A stretch of 64,000 nt of DNA from Gammaproteobacteria bacterium (lineage in GTDB: Bacteria > Pseudomonadota > Gammaproteobacteria > Steroidobacterales > Steroidobacteraceae): the NCBI GenBank assembly GCA_025350055.1, contig JANXYK010000064.1:62001-126000 (forward strand), in the 5' to 3' direction. The position numbers and the translations under genes are program-made. A model generated the notes under the pieces. It did no database searches. It had not been told where the DNA came from and worked only from the letters and a program-made list of their open reading frames with translations. Of this stretch, positions 35,150 through 43,888 are shown piece after piece; the first letter of the stretch is position 1; every line of letters starts with the position of its first letter.

Positions 35150-35801
35150 GCGGGTCAGTGCGCTGCGTGGTGCGGTTAGCGTGCCGTTCACGCAGCTCGG
35201 TGATCACATCCAGCAGGCGCAATTGCCGCGCACGCAGCAGCACGAGCAGGTGATAGAGCAGGTCGGCGGATTCCCCGACCAGCTGTGCATCAGGCTCGCC
35301 CGCCGCTGCGAGTGCCACTTCCAGGCCTTCTTCCCCGACCTTCTGGGCCATGCGGCGTACGCCGCGCGCATAGAGCGCGGCCGTGTAACTGCCTTCGGGA
35401 TTCTCGCCGATGCGCCCGGCAATGATCTGCTCGAGCTCGCCCAGGAAGGAAAGTCGCTCGGCATCACTGAGCGCGTCATCGCCAAAGCAGGTCATCGTGC
35501 CGTTGTGGCAGGCGGGCCCCGCGGGCAGGGCGCTGACCAGCAGGGTGTCGCCATCGCAATCCTGGCGCACGTCGATCACCTGCAGTGTATTGCCGGAGGT
35601 CGCGCCCTTGACCCATAGCTGCTGGCGCGAGCGGCTATAGAACACCGCCTGTTGCTCGGCAAGCGTGGTACGCAGGGCCTCGCGATTCATGTAGGCCAGC
35701 ATCAACACGGCACCGGTCTGCGCGTGTTGCACGATGGCGGGCAGCAGGCCATTGCTGCGCTCCCACGCCAGGCCCTCGATATCGGCGATACGCAGTTTCA
35801 T
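35118..35801 (-). CDS. hisI: Bifunctional phosphoribosyl-AMP cyclohydrolase / phosphoribosyl-ATP pyrophosphatase
   Basis: HisIE, 227 residues, steps 2 and 3 of histidine synthesis. The HisI half (1-~115) has the metal motif QDCDGDTLL and CHNGTMTCF. The HisE half has [15 protein letters not shown] and [13 protein letters not shown]. Start ATG 35801 overlaps the hisF stop (ATGA). The last ~22 residues (from HANRTTQR) are a Pro/Thr-rich tail beyond the usual HisE end, and they overlap the convergent DUF11 pseudogene. It is the last gene of the his operon. Confidence 0.93.
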   Translation of the reverse strand: MKLRIADIEGLAWERSNGLLPAIVQHAQTGAVLMLAYMNREALRTTLAEQQAVFYSRSRQQLWVKGATSGNTLQVIDVRQDCDGDTLLVSALPAGPACHNGTMTCFGDDALSDAERLSFLGELEQIIAGRIGENPEGSYTAALYARGVRRMAQKVGEEGLEVALAAAGEPDAQLVGESADLLYHLLVLLRARQLRLLDVITELRERHANRTTQRTDPPNSPAPGSAP

Positions 35802-36565
35802 GGTCGAACCTCCATGCCGCGGGCGGAGAGATAGCCCTTGAGATCGGGAATCGTCAACTCGCCAGAGTGGAAGATGCTGGCGGCCAGTGCGCCATCCACC
35901 TGGGCCTCGTTGAATACCGCGGCGAAGTGCTCGGGCGCGCCGGCACCGCCCGACGCGATCAGCGGAACCTGGCACACGGCGCGCACGGCCTGCAGTTGCG
36001 GCAGATCGTAACCCTGGCGCACGCCGTCGACGTTCATGCAGTTGAGCACGATTTCACCGGCGCCGCGCCGCTGGACTTCGCTGACCCATTCCAGCGTGTC
36101 ACGACCGCTATCGCGGCTGTGCCCTGGATCGCCGGTATTCAGCCAGATGTGCGGCCCCTGCGTGCTCGCCTGGCTGTCGATGCCCACCACCACGCATTGG
36201 CTGCCAAAGCGCCGCGCCAGCTCGTCGATGAGTTCAGGTCGCTGCAGCGCAGGAGTATTCACGGAGATTTTCTCGGCGCCCGCATTGAGCGCCGCCTCCG
36301 CATCGGCGACGCTGCGTATGCCGCCAGCCACGCAGAAGGGGATGTCGAGTACGGCGGCGATGCGCGCGATCCAGTCGCGCGCCAGCGTGCGGCCGCTGGG
36401 GCTCGCCGTGATGTCGTAGAACACCAATTCATCGGCACCCGTGTCACGATAGCGCTGCGCGAGTTCGAGGATGTCGCCCACGACGCGGTGGTCGCGGAAA
36501 CGCACGCCTTTGACCACGACGCCATCGCGCACGTCGAGGCAGGGAATTATGCGCCGGGTAAGTAT
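35798..36565 (-). CDS. hisF: Imidazole glycerol phosphate synthase subunit HisF, AUA start likely
   Basis: HisF, 255 residues, cyclase subunit that joins with HisH to make IGP and AICAR. TIM-barrel motifs: [12 protein letters not shown] with catalytic Asp11, [24 protein letters not shown] with the second catalytic Asp, and [13 protein letters not shown]. The position where HisF proteins begin (M-L-T-R-R) is ATA at 36565-36563, not ATG. The nearest conventional in-frame start upstream (a GTG near 36690) would add about 40 residues read from within hisA; the next downstream GTG would remove strand 1 and Asp11. The gene overlaps hisA by 19 bases. Confidence 0.9.
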   Translation of the reverse strand: MLTRRIIPCLDVRDGVVVKGVRFRDHRVVGDILELAQRYRDTGADELVFYDITASPSGRTLARDWIARIAAVLDIPFCVAGGIRSVADAEAALNAGAEKISVNTPALQRPELIDELARRFGSQCVVVGIDSQASTQGPHIWLNTGDPGHSRDSGRDTLEWVSEVQRRGAGEIVLNCMNVDGVRQGYDLPQLQAVRAVCQVPLIASGGAGAPEHFAAVFNEAQVDGALAASIFHSGELTIPDLKGYLSARGMEVRP

Positions 36566-37287
36566 GGCTGCAATTCTCCGGATGCCAGGCGATGCTCGAG
36601 CAGGGCGCGCCCGCTGATGGCGGCTGCGACGCCGCCGCTGGCGAGCTGCTGCAGATCGGCGATAGTGCTGACTCCGCCCGAGGCCTGCCACTGGATCTGC
36701 GGGTATCGGCTGAGGGCTTCTGTATACAGCGCATGGTTTGGGCCGGTCAGGGCGCCATCGCGCTCGATATCCGTGCACAGGACGTGGCGCAGACCGGAGG
36801 AGAGATAGCTCGCGATCGCATCCCACAGGGAAAGGGTCGTGGCCTCGCGCCAGCCGCGCGTGTACAGCAGGGGCGTGCCGTCCGGTTGCACACGTACATC
36901 GAAGGCCAGGCAGACACGCTCGCTACCCAACTGCTGTAACCACTCCTTCACGGCATCGGGAGTCTCGACCGCGGCGCTGCCGATCGCGACACGTGCAACA
37001 CCCAGCGTCAGCAGCCGCTCGGCATCATCGCGGCTGCGCACGCCACCGCCCACTTGCAGACTGATGCCCGGTTGCAGAGCGAGCTGAGCAATCGCCTGGA
37101 GATTCGCGGACTGCCCGTCACGAGCGCCATCGAGATCGACCACATGCAGCCAGCGGGCGCCCAGTTCGCGATAGCGCTGCAGCAACTGTAGGGGCTCAGC
37201 GTCATAGCGCGTCTCGGCGGCAAAGTCGCCGCGCAGCAGCCGCACACACAGCCCGCCGCGCAGGTCGATGGAGGGTATCAACTGCAT
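36547..37287 (-). CDS. hisA: Phosphoribosylformimino-AICAR phosphate isomerase
   Basis: HisA, 246 residues, the isomerase converting ProFAR to PRFAR. It starts [17 protein letters not shown] (catalytic Asp8 equivalent) and contains [30 protein letters not shown] and [13 protein letters not shown] with the second catalytic Asp. ATG 37287 overlaps the hisH stop by one base; a GTG one codon earlier would overlap by four. Sequence and length match E. coli HisA (245). Confidence 0.95.
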   Translation of the reverse strand: MQLIPSIDLRGGLCVRLLRGDFAAETRYDAEPLQLLQRYRELGARWLHVVDLDGARDGQSANLQAIAQLALQPGISLQVGGGVRSRDDAERLLTLGVARVAIGSAAVETPDAVKEWLQQLGSERVCLAFDVRVQPDGTPLLYTRGWREATTLSLWDAIASYLSSGLRHVLCTDIERDGALTGPNHALYTEALSRYPQIQWQASGGVSTIADLQQLASGGVAAAISGRALLEHRLASGELQPYLPGA

Positions 37288-37886
37288 CACAGGGCCAGGA
37301 AGTTGGCCAGCACGCGCGCGCCAGCGGCGCTGGAGCGCTCCGGGTGAAACTGCACGCCATGGAAATTGCGCTGGCTGACCACGGCGCTGAAGCTTTCGCC
37401 GTACTCGGTCAGCGCGGTGGTGGCGTCGGTCAGCGGCGCTGCATAGCTGTGCACGAAGTAGAAATAGTCGGATGCGCCGACACCCTGCAGCAGCGCGTCA
37501 GCGCCGCTGGGGCAACAGTTGTTCCAGCCCATGTGCGGTACGGGTCGGCCGGGCGCGGCGTGCAATTGCTGCACATTCCCTGCGATCACACCCAGGCAAT
37601 CGGTGGCGCCTTCGGCCGAGTGGCTGTACAGCAGTTGCATTCCGAGGCAAATGCCGAGCAGCGGTTGCTGGAGCGAGCGTAGGCAATCCACCAGCTGGAG
37701 CCGCTCAAGGCGCGCCATGGCATCGTGCGCGGCGCCCACGCCCGGCAACAACACGCGTTTCGCCGCGCGAATCACGCCCGCATCGCTGCTGATCTCGCTG
37801 CGCGCGCCGAGCCGATCGAGCGCGTAGCGGAGCGAGGCGAGGTTGGCGCCGCCACTGTCGACGATGACGACATCCACAGGGTTCAC
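37287..37886 (-). CDS. hisH: Imidazole glycerol phosphate synthase glutaminase subunit HisH
   Basis: HisH, 199 residues, class I glutamine amidotransferase supplying ammonia to HisF. The nucleophile elbow is LLGICLGMQLLY (Cys near residue 78), and the His-Glu of the triad is in VQFHPERSS near the C-terminus. It starts at GTG 37886, which overlaps the hisB stop codon (GTGA). N-terminus VVIVDSGGANLASLRYAL is typical. Confidence 0.95.
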   Translation of the reverse strand: MNPVDVVIVDSGGANLASLRYALDRLGARSEISSDAGVIRAAKRVLLPGVGAAHDAMARLERLQLVDCLRSLQQPLLGICLGMQLLYSHSAEGATDCLGVIAGNVQQLHAAPGRPVPHMGWNNCCPSGADALLQGVGASDYFYFVHSYAAPLTDATTALTEYGESFSAVVSQRNFHGVQFHPERSSAAGARVLANFLAL

Positions 37887-38956
37887 AACATGCCCTTGGT
37901 GCTGGGCAAGGTGTCGCCTTCGCGGCGCAAAGCGGGGCGCAGCGCGCGGCCCACGCCCTTGAACGCGGCTTCGATCATGTGATGGGTGTTCTCGCCGCGC
38001 AGTGCCAGGTGCAGTGCGCAGCCCAGGGCGTCGGCCAGCGAGCGAAAGAAGTGGGGCACCAGTTCTGTTGGCAGAGCACCGACCTGCTCGCGCCCGAACT
38101 GGCCTTCAAACAGGAACCAGGCGCGGCCCGACAGATCAATGGCCACCTGTGCCTCGGCTTCATCCATCGCCAGCAGAAAGCCGTAACGGCCAATGCCTGC
38201 CTTGTTGCCCAGCGCCTGGCGCAACGCGGCGCCGAGCGTGAGCGCACAGTCTTCGACCGTGTGGTGTTCGTCGATCTGCAGGTCGCCCTGGCATTGCAAC
38301 CGCAAACCGAAGCCGCCGTGGCGCGCGAGTTGCTCGAGCATGTGATCGAAGAAGCCGATGCCAGTGCTGACTTCGATGCTGTCATCGCCATCCAGTTCGA
38401 CACTGACCGCGATGCGGGTCTCGCGGGTGTTGCGACGGATGCCTGCACGTCGCGCGCACAATTCGCGCGCCACCGCCGGCCAGGTCTCGTTGGCCTCGCC
38501 GGCGAGTCGAATCCGCAAACCGCGAATGCCGAGGTTGTGCGCCAGCTGCAGGTCGCTGTCGCGATCGCCGATCACAGCACTGCGCGCGGAGTCGAAAGCG
38601 TTGACTGTCAGCCAATCGCGCAGCAATCCGGCTTTCGGCTTGCGGCAATCGCAGTTGTCGCTTGCCAGGTGCGGGCAGATGCACACCGCCGCGAAGTGAA
38701 TGCCCTGCGAGGCGAAGCTGCGCAGGATGAACTCCTGACTGCGCTCGAAGTGCTCGCGCGGAAAGCGGCTGGTGCCCAGGCCGTCCTGGTTGCTTACCAT
38801 CACCAGCCTGAAACCCGCGCGCGTCAGTTCGCTGAGGGCCGCAAACACACCAGGCACGAAACGTATCTTCTCGAGCGCGTCGACCTGCTCGTCAGGTGGC
38901 TCTTCGACCAGCGTGCCGTCGCGATCTATGAACAGCGTGGGGGTCGCATCGCTCAT
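37883..38956 (-). CDS. hisB: Bifunctional histidinol-phosphatase / imidazoleglycerol-phosphate dehydratase
   Basis: HisB, 357 residues. N-terminal HAD phosphatase: FIDRDGTLVEEP with Asp nucleophile and second Asp at residues 10 and 12, plus a Cys/His zinc cluster (CICPHLASDNCDC). C-terminal dehydratase: FFDHMLEQLARHGGF and DEHHTVEDCALTLG, the metal-binding His clusters. ATG 38956 overlaps the hisC stop (ATGA). The reading frame stays open far upstream inside hisC, but those alternatives lack HisB similarity. The fused form is the enterobacterial/xanthomonad type. Confidence 0.95.
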   Translation of the reverse strand: MSDATPTLFIDRDGTLVEEPPDEQVDALEKIRFVPGVFAALSELTRAGFRLVMVSNQDGLGTSRFPREHFERSQEFILRSFASQGIHFAAVCICPHLASDNCDCRKPKAGLLRDWLTVNAFDSARSAVIGDRDSDLQLAHNLGIRGLRIRLAGEANETWPAVARELCARRAGIRRNTRETRIAVSVELDGDDSIEVSTGIGFFDHMLEQLARHGGFGLRLQCQGDLQIDEHHTVEDCALTLGAALRQALGNKAGIGRYGFLLAMDEAEAQVAIDLSGRAWFLFEGQFGREQVGALPTELVPHFFRSLADALGCALHLALRGENTHHMIEAAFKGVGRALRPALRREGDTLPSTKGML

Positions 38957-40008
38957 GAGAGGCTCGCAATCAGTTGTTCGTTCTGCGCCGGGGTGCCGAC
39001 ACTGAGGCGCAGTGCGCCGGGGAGCGCCGGGTGCGCGCGCATATCGCGCAGCAGGAATCCCGCAGTGTGCGAGCGCTGCAAGGCTGCACTCGCATTGGCA
39101 AAGTCGACCAGCAAAAAATTGGCAGCGCTGGGCCATACGCGCAGCGTGCCGGGGAGCGTCGCCAGGGCCGCGGCCATCCATTCGCGCTGCGCCCGGATCT
39201 CGGCGACACGCTGCATGGCGACAACGAGCGATTCGGGCTCCAGCGTGCGCAATACCGCCTCGATGGTCAGCTGCGTCAAGGCGTAGGGCATGATGACCTT
39301 GCGTAGCAGCTCTATCACCTCGGGATGCGCGAGCACCGCGCCGCAGCGAGCCCCCGCGAGTCCATAGGCCTTGGAGAGCGTGCGCAGTATGACCAGTGCC
39401 GGATGGCTGGCCAGCTCGCCGAGCAGCGAAGGCTGGCCTGCGAATTCCACATAGGCTTCGTCCAGCACCAGCAAGGCACGACCCGAAAGCCGGTCGGCGA
39501 GGCTCAGTACCGCCGCGCGATCGAACTGATTGCCGGTGGGATTGTTGGGTGAGCAGAGGTACACCAGCTTCACCTGCGGTGTCAGCGCGGCGAGCACTGC
39601 CGCGGGCTGCAGCACAAAGCCCTGTTCGCGGCGCAATGGTACCTCGACCACGCTCGCGCCCTGGATGCCTGCGGCGACCGCATACATGCCGAAGGTCGGC
39701 GGCGTGATCAGTACCGCATCGCTCCCGGCGCGGCAATAGGCGCGCGTCAGCAGATCGATGGCCTCATCGCTCCCGCGCCCGGGCAGCACCCAGTCGGCGC
39801 CTGTGCCATAGAGTGTCGCAAGTCGCGCCGCGAGCTCGAGTGGGTGAGGCTCCGGGTAGCGATTGAGTCCCGCAGCGCTCGCATCGAGTGGCGCGCGCCA
39901 CGGCAATTCGTTGGCGTGCAAACGTACCAGGCCGGGCTCCCAGCTCGCGTGCTGATAGGCCTTGAGCGCGCGGATCTCCGGCCGCGCCAATTCACTGAGC
40001 CAACTCAT
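38953..40008 (-). CDS. hisC: Histidinol-phosphate aminotransferase
   Basis: HisC, 351 residues, PLP-dependent class I/II aminotransferase. Visible: LHANELPWR near the N-terminus, SPNNPTGNQFD near residue 155, VLDEAYVEFAG (PLP-contacting Asp and Tyr) and TLSKAYGLAGARCG with the Schiff-base Lys. The start overlaps the hisD stop and the stop overlaps the hisB start, both in ATGA form. Confidence 0.95.
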   Translation of the reverse strand: MSWLSELARPEIRALKAYQHASWEPGLVRLHANELPWRAPLDASAAGLNRYPEPHPLELAARLATLYGTGADWVLPGRGSDEAIDLLTRAYCRAGSDAVLITPPTFGMYAVAAGIQGASVVEVPLRREQGFVLQPAAVLAALTPQVKLVYLCSPNNPTGNQFDRAAVLSLADRLSGRALLVLDEAYVEFAGQPSLLGELASHPALVILRTLSKAYGLAGARCGAVLAHPEVIELLRKVIMPYALTQLTIEAVLRTLEPESLVVAMQRVAEIRAQREWMAAALATLPGTLRVWPSAANFLLVDFANASAALQRSHTAGFLLRDMRAHPALPGALRLSVGTPAQNEQLIASLS

Positions 40009-41333
40009 GGCGCGGCGCTGCCCGCGGCAGCACGATCACGCAGGGCCGCAAGTCGCAGCTCGACTGCGGCGGCGTGTGCATCGAGGTTTTCGAGACGCGC
40101 CAGTCTTGCGGCCACCGGCCCCAGCGACTTCAGTCCCGCTATCGTCAATTCCTGCACCGTCATGCTGCGCAGGAAATCGCTGACACCAAGCCCACTGTAG
40201 GCGCGCGCATGGCCGTAGGTCGGCAACACATGATTGGTACCGCTGCAGTAGTCGCCCATGGTTTCGGGAGTCCAGCGCCCTAAGAACACCGAGCCCGCCG
40301 TGGTGATGGCGCCGAGCAGCTCACGTGGTGCGCGGGTCTCGATCAACAGGTGCTCGGGCGCATACTGCTCGGCAATCTGCACGGCGGTTTGCAGGTCGCG
40401 CACCACTATCAGGCGCGCGGCTTGCAGCGACTCGCGCAGGATGGCATGCCTGCCCAGCAGCGGCGCGCGCTCGCGCACCGCTTGGGCCACGCGCTCGGCG
40501 AGTGCACCTGAAGTAGTGACGAGCAATGCCTGTGCGCTCGCGTCATGTTCCGCTTGTGCCAACAGGTCGGCGGCGACGAACTGCGCATCGGCACTGTCAT
40601 CGGCGAGCACCATGACTTCGCTGGGCCCGGCTGGCAGATCGAGCGCCGCACCGGCCGGATCGCTGGCGACAATCTGCTTGGCGGCGGTTACCCAGCGATT
40701 GCCGGGGCCGAAGATCTTCGCCACCTTCGGGATTGTTGCCGTGCCATACGCCATCGCGGCGATCGCCTGGGCGCCGCCAACCTTGTACACCTGCTCGATG
40801 CCGCACAGCTGCGCGGCCACCAGGATCGCAGGATCGGCACGGCCGTCGCTGCGTGGCGGGGTGCACAGCACGCGGCGCGGACAAGCGGCCAGTTGCGCCG
40901 GCACAGCCAGCATGATGGCTGTTGAGGGGAGTGGCGCTGACCCCGCTGGCACATACAGGCCCACGGCCTGAATCGGTCTCACCAGGCGCTCGCAAAGCAC
41001 GCCGGGCTGGACTTCGATCCGGATGTCCGTCGGCAACTGCGCGCGATGAAAGGTCGTTACATTGCTGATTGCGATGCGCAGCGCCGAGAGCGCATCGGGC
41101 GCCAGCTGCGCGCGCGCCGCGGCAAACTCACTGGGGTCGACCTGCAGCGGCTCCAGGGCTGCGCCATCGAACTGCAGTGTGTAGCGTCGCAGCGCCGCAT
41201 CGCCTTCGCGTCGCACCGTCTCGACGATCGCGCGTACTTGTGCCAACAGCGTGTCGCTGTTGGCGGCGGCCGGGCGCTGCAGGGCCGCTTGCCGTCCGGC
41301 GGAGTCGAGTAGTTCCCAGTCCAGGATCTGCAT
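40005..41333 (-). CDS. hisD: Histidinol dehydrogenase
   Basis: HisD, 442 residues, zinc- and NAD-dependent, doing the last two oxidations to histidine. Signature regions are VGLYVPAGSAPLPSTAIML, KIFGPGNRWVTAAKQIV, DLPAGPSEVMVLAD, DLLAQAEHDASAQ (zinc Gln/His) and CSGTNHVLPTYGHARAYSGL. Gap to hisG is 24 bases; overlap with hisC is four. Length fits the family (434 in E. coli). Confidence 0.96.
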   Translation of the reverse strand: MQILDWELLDSAGRQAALQRPAAANSDTLLAQVRAIVETVRREGDAALRRYTLQFDGAALEPLQVDPSEFAAARAQLAPDALSALRIAISNVTTFHRAQLPTDIRIEVQPGVLCERLVRPIQAVGLYVPAGSAPLPSTAIMLAVPAQLAACPRRVLCTPPRSDGRADPAILVAAQLCGIEQVYKVGGAQAIAAMAYGTATIPKVAKIFGPGNRWVTAAKQIVASDPAGAALDLPAGPSEVMVLADDSADAQFVAADLLAQAEHDASAQALLVTTSGALAERVAQAVRERAPLLGRHAILRESLQAARLIVVRDLQTAVQIAEQYAPEHLLIETRAPRELLGAITTAGSVFLGRWTPETMGDYCSGTNHVLPTYGHARAYSGLGVSDFLRSMTVQELTIAGLKSLGPVAARLARLENLDAHAAAVELRLAALRDRAAAGSAAP

Positions 41334-41357
41334 GGTGTCGGTGGCCCTGAGCGCTGT

Positions 41358-42257
41358 TCAGGCCAGCATCTTCTCTACTGGCAGCACCAATATTGCGGTG
41401 GCACCCGCCTTCTTCAGGCTCTCCAGGGTTTCCCAGAACACATTTTCGCGGCACACGGCGTGGATGACCACGCGTTCGGGGCTGCCTTCCAGTGGAATGA
41501 TGGTTGGCGATTCGCTGCCGGGCAGGAGCTTGCGGATCTGCGGCAGGGCCGCGCGTGGCGCATGCAGCATGATGTACTTGCTCTCCTTCACCTGCTCGAC
41601 GCCGTCGATGCGCATCAACAGCCGCTCGACCCACTCGCTCTTCACCGGCGCCAGCGCAACCGGTGTGCGAATCAGCACCGCGTGGCTCTCGAGGATCGTG
41701 AGCGCCTCGCGCAGGTGATTGGCCTGCAGCGTGGATCCCGTTGACACCAGATCGCAGACCAGGTCTGCGCGTCCCAGGCGTGGCGCGATCTCGACCGCAC
41801 CCGAGAGCGTGACGATCTCAGCCTTGATATCCGCTTCGCGCAGGAAGCGCTCGAGCATGAAGGGATAGGTGGTGGCGATGCGCTTGCCGCGCAGGCTCCC
41901 GACACCTTCGAAGCTCATGCCTTCAGGCACCGCCAGCGACAGGCGGCAGCGGCCGAAATCGAGTTTGCGCAGCACCTCGAAGCGCGCCTGGGCGCCGCGC
42001 GCCGCCAATTCCAGGCGGCGCTCCTCGAGCACATTCAGGCCCACGAGGCCCAGGTCGCAGACATCCTCCTGCACCAGGTCGGGAATGTCATCGTCGCGCA
42101 CGAACAGGATGTCGAGCGGCATGTTCTCGCCGAAACCCATCAGCTGGTCCTTGCCGCGCGAGAGCTTCAGGCCGCAGCGCTGCAGCAGGTCGAGCGAAGG
42201 ATCGGTGAGGCGGCCGGATTTCTGTACCGCCAGCTTGAGTCGCTGCTCCTTATCCAT
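41358..42257 (-). CDS. hisG: ATP phosphoribosyltransferase (long form)
   Basis: HisG, 299 residues, first committed step of histidine synthesis. The long form carries a C-terminal ACT-like domain for histidine feedback (ESKYIMLHAPRAALPQI onward), so no HisZ is needed. N-terminus MDKEQRLKLAVQKSGRL and active-site loops VRDDDIPDLVQEDVCDLG and CDLVSTGSTLQANHL are clear. ATG 42257 overlaps the end of the TrpR-like gene by eight bases; an in-frame start 60 bases upstream is inside that gene and rejected. Confidence 0.95.
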   Translation of the reverse strand: MDKEQRLKLAVQKSGRLTDPSLDLLQRCGLKLSRGKDQLMGFGENMPLDILFVRDDDIPDLVQEDVCDLGLVGLNVLEERRLELAARGAQARFEVLRKLDFGRCRLSLAVPEGMSFEGVGSLRGKRIATTYPFMLERFLREADIKAEIVTLSGAVEIAPRLGRADLVCDLVSTGSTLQANHLREALTILESHAVLIRTPVALAPVKSEWVERLLMRIDGVEQVKESKYIMLHAPRAALPQIRKLLPGSESPTIIPLEGSPERVVIHAVCRENVFWETLESLKKAGATAILVLPVEKMLA

Positions 42258-42582
42258 GGGCCTGGCTCCCCTGATTGCCGCCTTTGAGACGCCGCGCCGC
42301 CAGCGCATAACCGCCATTGCCCGTGGCGAGATAGCGCGCCACGCGGCCGATGGTGGTGATGCTGACGCCGGTATGGCGGTGGATTTCGCGATAGGGCAGG
42401 CCGCGTTCCAGGTCGTTCACCACGGCCCAGCGATCGGCCATGGCCTGCAACTCAGCCGGTGTACACAGGTCGCGCAGGAATGCGCGGCATTCCTCGACGC
42501 TGCGCACGCTCAGCAGCGCTTCGGCCAGACGGGTTTCGGCCAGGGCTTCCTGGCGCGGCGTGAGGGTCTTGTGCGATTTCAC
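42250..42582 (-). CDS. TrpR-like (YerC/YecD family) repressor heading the his operon
   Basis: A 110-residue TrpR-superfamily DNA-binding protein starting at GTG. The helical core (FLRDLCTPAELQAMADRWAV) is followed by the helix-turn-helix GLPYREIHRHTGVSITTIGR, with VARYLATGNGGY closing the family pattern. It overlaps hisG by eight bases and is first in the his operon. TrpR-family regulators of histidine genes have been proposed in other bacteria; here position and the operator just upstream suggest autoregulation plus control of his genes, perhaps with histidine as co-repressor (inference). Confidence 0.85.
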   Translation of the reverse strand: MKSHKTLTPRQEALAETRLAEALLSVRSVEECRAFLRDLCTPAELQAMADRWAVVNDLERGLPYREIHRHTGVSITTIGRVARYLATGNGGYALAARRLKGGNQGSQAHG

Positions 42583-42594
42583 GGCTGTCTCACT

Positions 42595-42612
42595 GTATTA
42601 ATGTGTTAGTAC
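42595..42612 (-). promoter_or_regulatory. TrpR-type operator at the his operon promoter
   Basis: Minus strand GTACTA-ACACAT-TAATAC, 18 bp, has the same half-site spacing as the E. coli trp operator (GTACTA-N6-TAGTAC), differing at one half-site base. A second partly overlapping palindrome (TAGTA-CAA-TACTA, 42607-42619) shares a half-site. TAATAC could also be the -10 hexamer, with TTTGTA 17 bases upstream as -35, so binding would block RNA polymerase. It ends 12 bases before the GTG of the TrpR-like gene. Confidence 0.65.
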
Positions 42613-42685
42613 AATACTACAAAGGGGGCGAGCGCCGCAAGCTGCCCGGCAGGCGGGTCGCGGCGGCGCCTGCTAGCATGAGCGC

Positions 42686-43603
42686 ATGTCCTTGCAGCAG
42701 AATCCCCGCGAGCGCCTGCGCGCCATCACCACCATGCTGGGCGCGGTCGGCAGCTTTGCGGTCATGGACGCGCTGCTCAAGCGCCTCTCGGCGCACTATG
42801 GCCCGATGCAGCTGGCCTTCCTGCGCTGCATTTCCTCGCTGCTGTTCGTGCTGGGCGCGGTGCAGTGGAAGGGCATCTGGGCCAGCGTGCGCCCGGCCAA
42901 TCCGCTGCTGCATCTGGTGCGCGGCGTGCTCGGCACGCTGATGCTGGGCGGCTTCGTCTATGCCGTGCGGCGCTTGAACTTGGCACAAACCTATTCGCTG
43001 TTCCTGTGTGCACCTTTGCTGATGACGGCGCTGTCCGTGCCACTGTATGGCGATCGCGTGCCGGCGCGACGCTGGCTGGCCATTGCTGTGGGTCTGTGCG
43101 GCGTGTTGATCATCCTGCAGCCCTGGGGAGCAGGCTTCGGATCGCTGGCGGGCACCGCGGCCGCTGCGCTGGCGTGTATCTGCTACGCGCTCAGCGCTTC
43201 AGCCGTACGCACGCTGGGGCGCCAGAATACGTCCCTGTCGATGGTATTGTGGTTCCTGGTGCTGGCCGGTTGCGGCTCCGGACTCGCCTCACTCAGCGAC
43301 TGGCGCACGCTGGTGGGGAGCGACTGGATCTGGTTTGTCGCCGTGGGTATCAGTGGCTCGCTGGGGCAGCTGTGGCTAACCGACGCCTTTCGGCGCGCAC
43401 CGGCCTCCGTGGTAGGCCCCTTCGAATACACCGCGATCCTGTGGGCCTTCGCGATCGACTGGTTGTTCTGGTCGGCGACACCCTCTGCCAGCCTCATCCT
43501 CGGTGCCGCCATCGTGATCGTGAGCGGCGTCTACATCATCCTGGATGAACGCCGGCTGGCGGAGCTCGAGCTGGCACTGGCACCAGGCAGTCCGCCGCCA
43601 TAG
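42686..43603 (+). CDS. EamA/DMT-family transporter
   Basis: A 305-residue integral membrane protein with about ten hydrophobic segments and two EamA repeats, the second starting near residue 160 (GTAAAALACICYALSASAVR). This is the drug/metabolite transporter superfamily. Substrate cannot be read from sequence. It diverges from the his operon and precedes the SAM riboswitch, but its own expression looks independent of both. Confidence 0.85.
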   Translation: MSLQQNPRERLRAITTMLGAVGSFAVMDALLKRLSAHYGPMQLAFLRCISSLLFVLGAVQWKGIWASVRPANPLLHLVRGVLGTLMLGGFVYAVRRLNLAQTYSLFLCAPLLMTALSVPLYGDRVPARRWLAIAVGLCGVLIILQPWGAGFGSLAGTAAAALACICYALSASAVRTLGRQNTSLSMVLWFLVLAGCGSGLASLSDWRTLVGSDWIWFVAVGISGSLGQLWLTDAFRRAPASVVGPFEYTAILWAFAIDWLFWSATPSASLILGAAIVIVSGVYIILDERRLAELELALAPGSPPP

Positions 43604-43632
43604 GCGGTGCAAGGCCCTGGACGGCGCCAATC

Positions 43633-43662
43633 TTGACGCTGGGCCCGCCCGGCCCCTAGACT
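43633..43662 (+). promoter_or_regulatory. Promoter of the riboswitch-metX-metB transcript
   Basis: TTGACG (43633-43638) and TAGACT (43657-43662) are 18 bases apart. The predicted start, about six bases after the -10, coincides with the first paired base of riboswitch helix P1 (43668), which supports both assignments. Confidence 0.55.
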
Positions 43663-43667
43663 GCCTG

Positions 43668-43787
43668 CGCTCATCGAGACCGGCTGAGGGAAAGGCCCTT
43701 AGACGCCGGGGCAACCATCGCGCCGCCTGAATCAGGCGATTCGAACTGGTGCCAACTCCTGCGGCCCCTTAGGCTGACAGATGAGCG
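43668..43787 (+). promoter_or_regulatory. SAM-I riboswitch (S-box) upstream of metX
   Basis: P1 is a perfect 8-bp helix: CGCTCATC (43668-43675) with GATGAGCG (43780-43787). The conserved core is present in order: AGGGAAAGGCCC, GCCGGGGCAACC, a P3 hairpin CGCCTG-AAT-CAGGCG, and GGTGCCAACTCCTGC. These are hallmark S-box elements. It lies about 100 bases before the metX start. No intrinsic terminator with a T-run follows, so control may be on translation or by Rho. High SAM should lower metX-metB expression. Confidence 0.93.
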
Positions 43788-43888
43788 AGCGAATGCGCTG
43801 CCCCGCACGTCGGGCCTGCAGTGCAGGCGTTGCGTCGGCATCATGCCGCGGGAGTGCTGGGCCGTTTGCACTTCTACGGAGCCTGATC

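Noticed and set aside
43781-43888. Upstream in-frame ATG for metX
   Set aside because: It lies in helix P1 of the SAM riboswitch, and the extra residues have no MetX similarity; GTG 43889 has a ribosome site.
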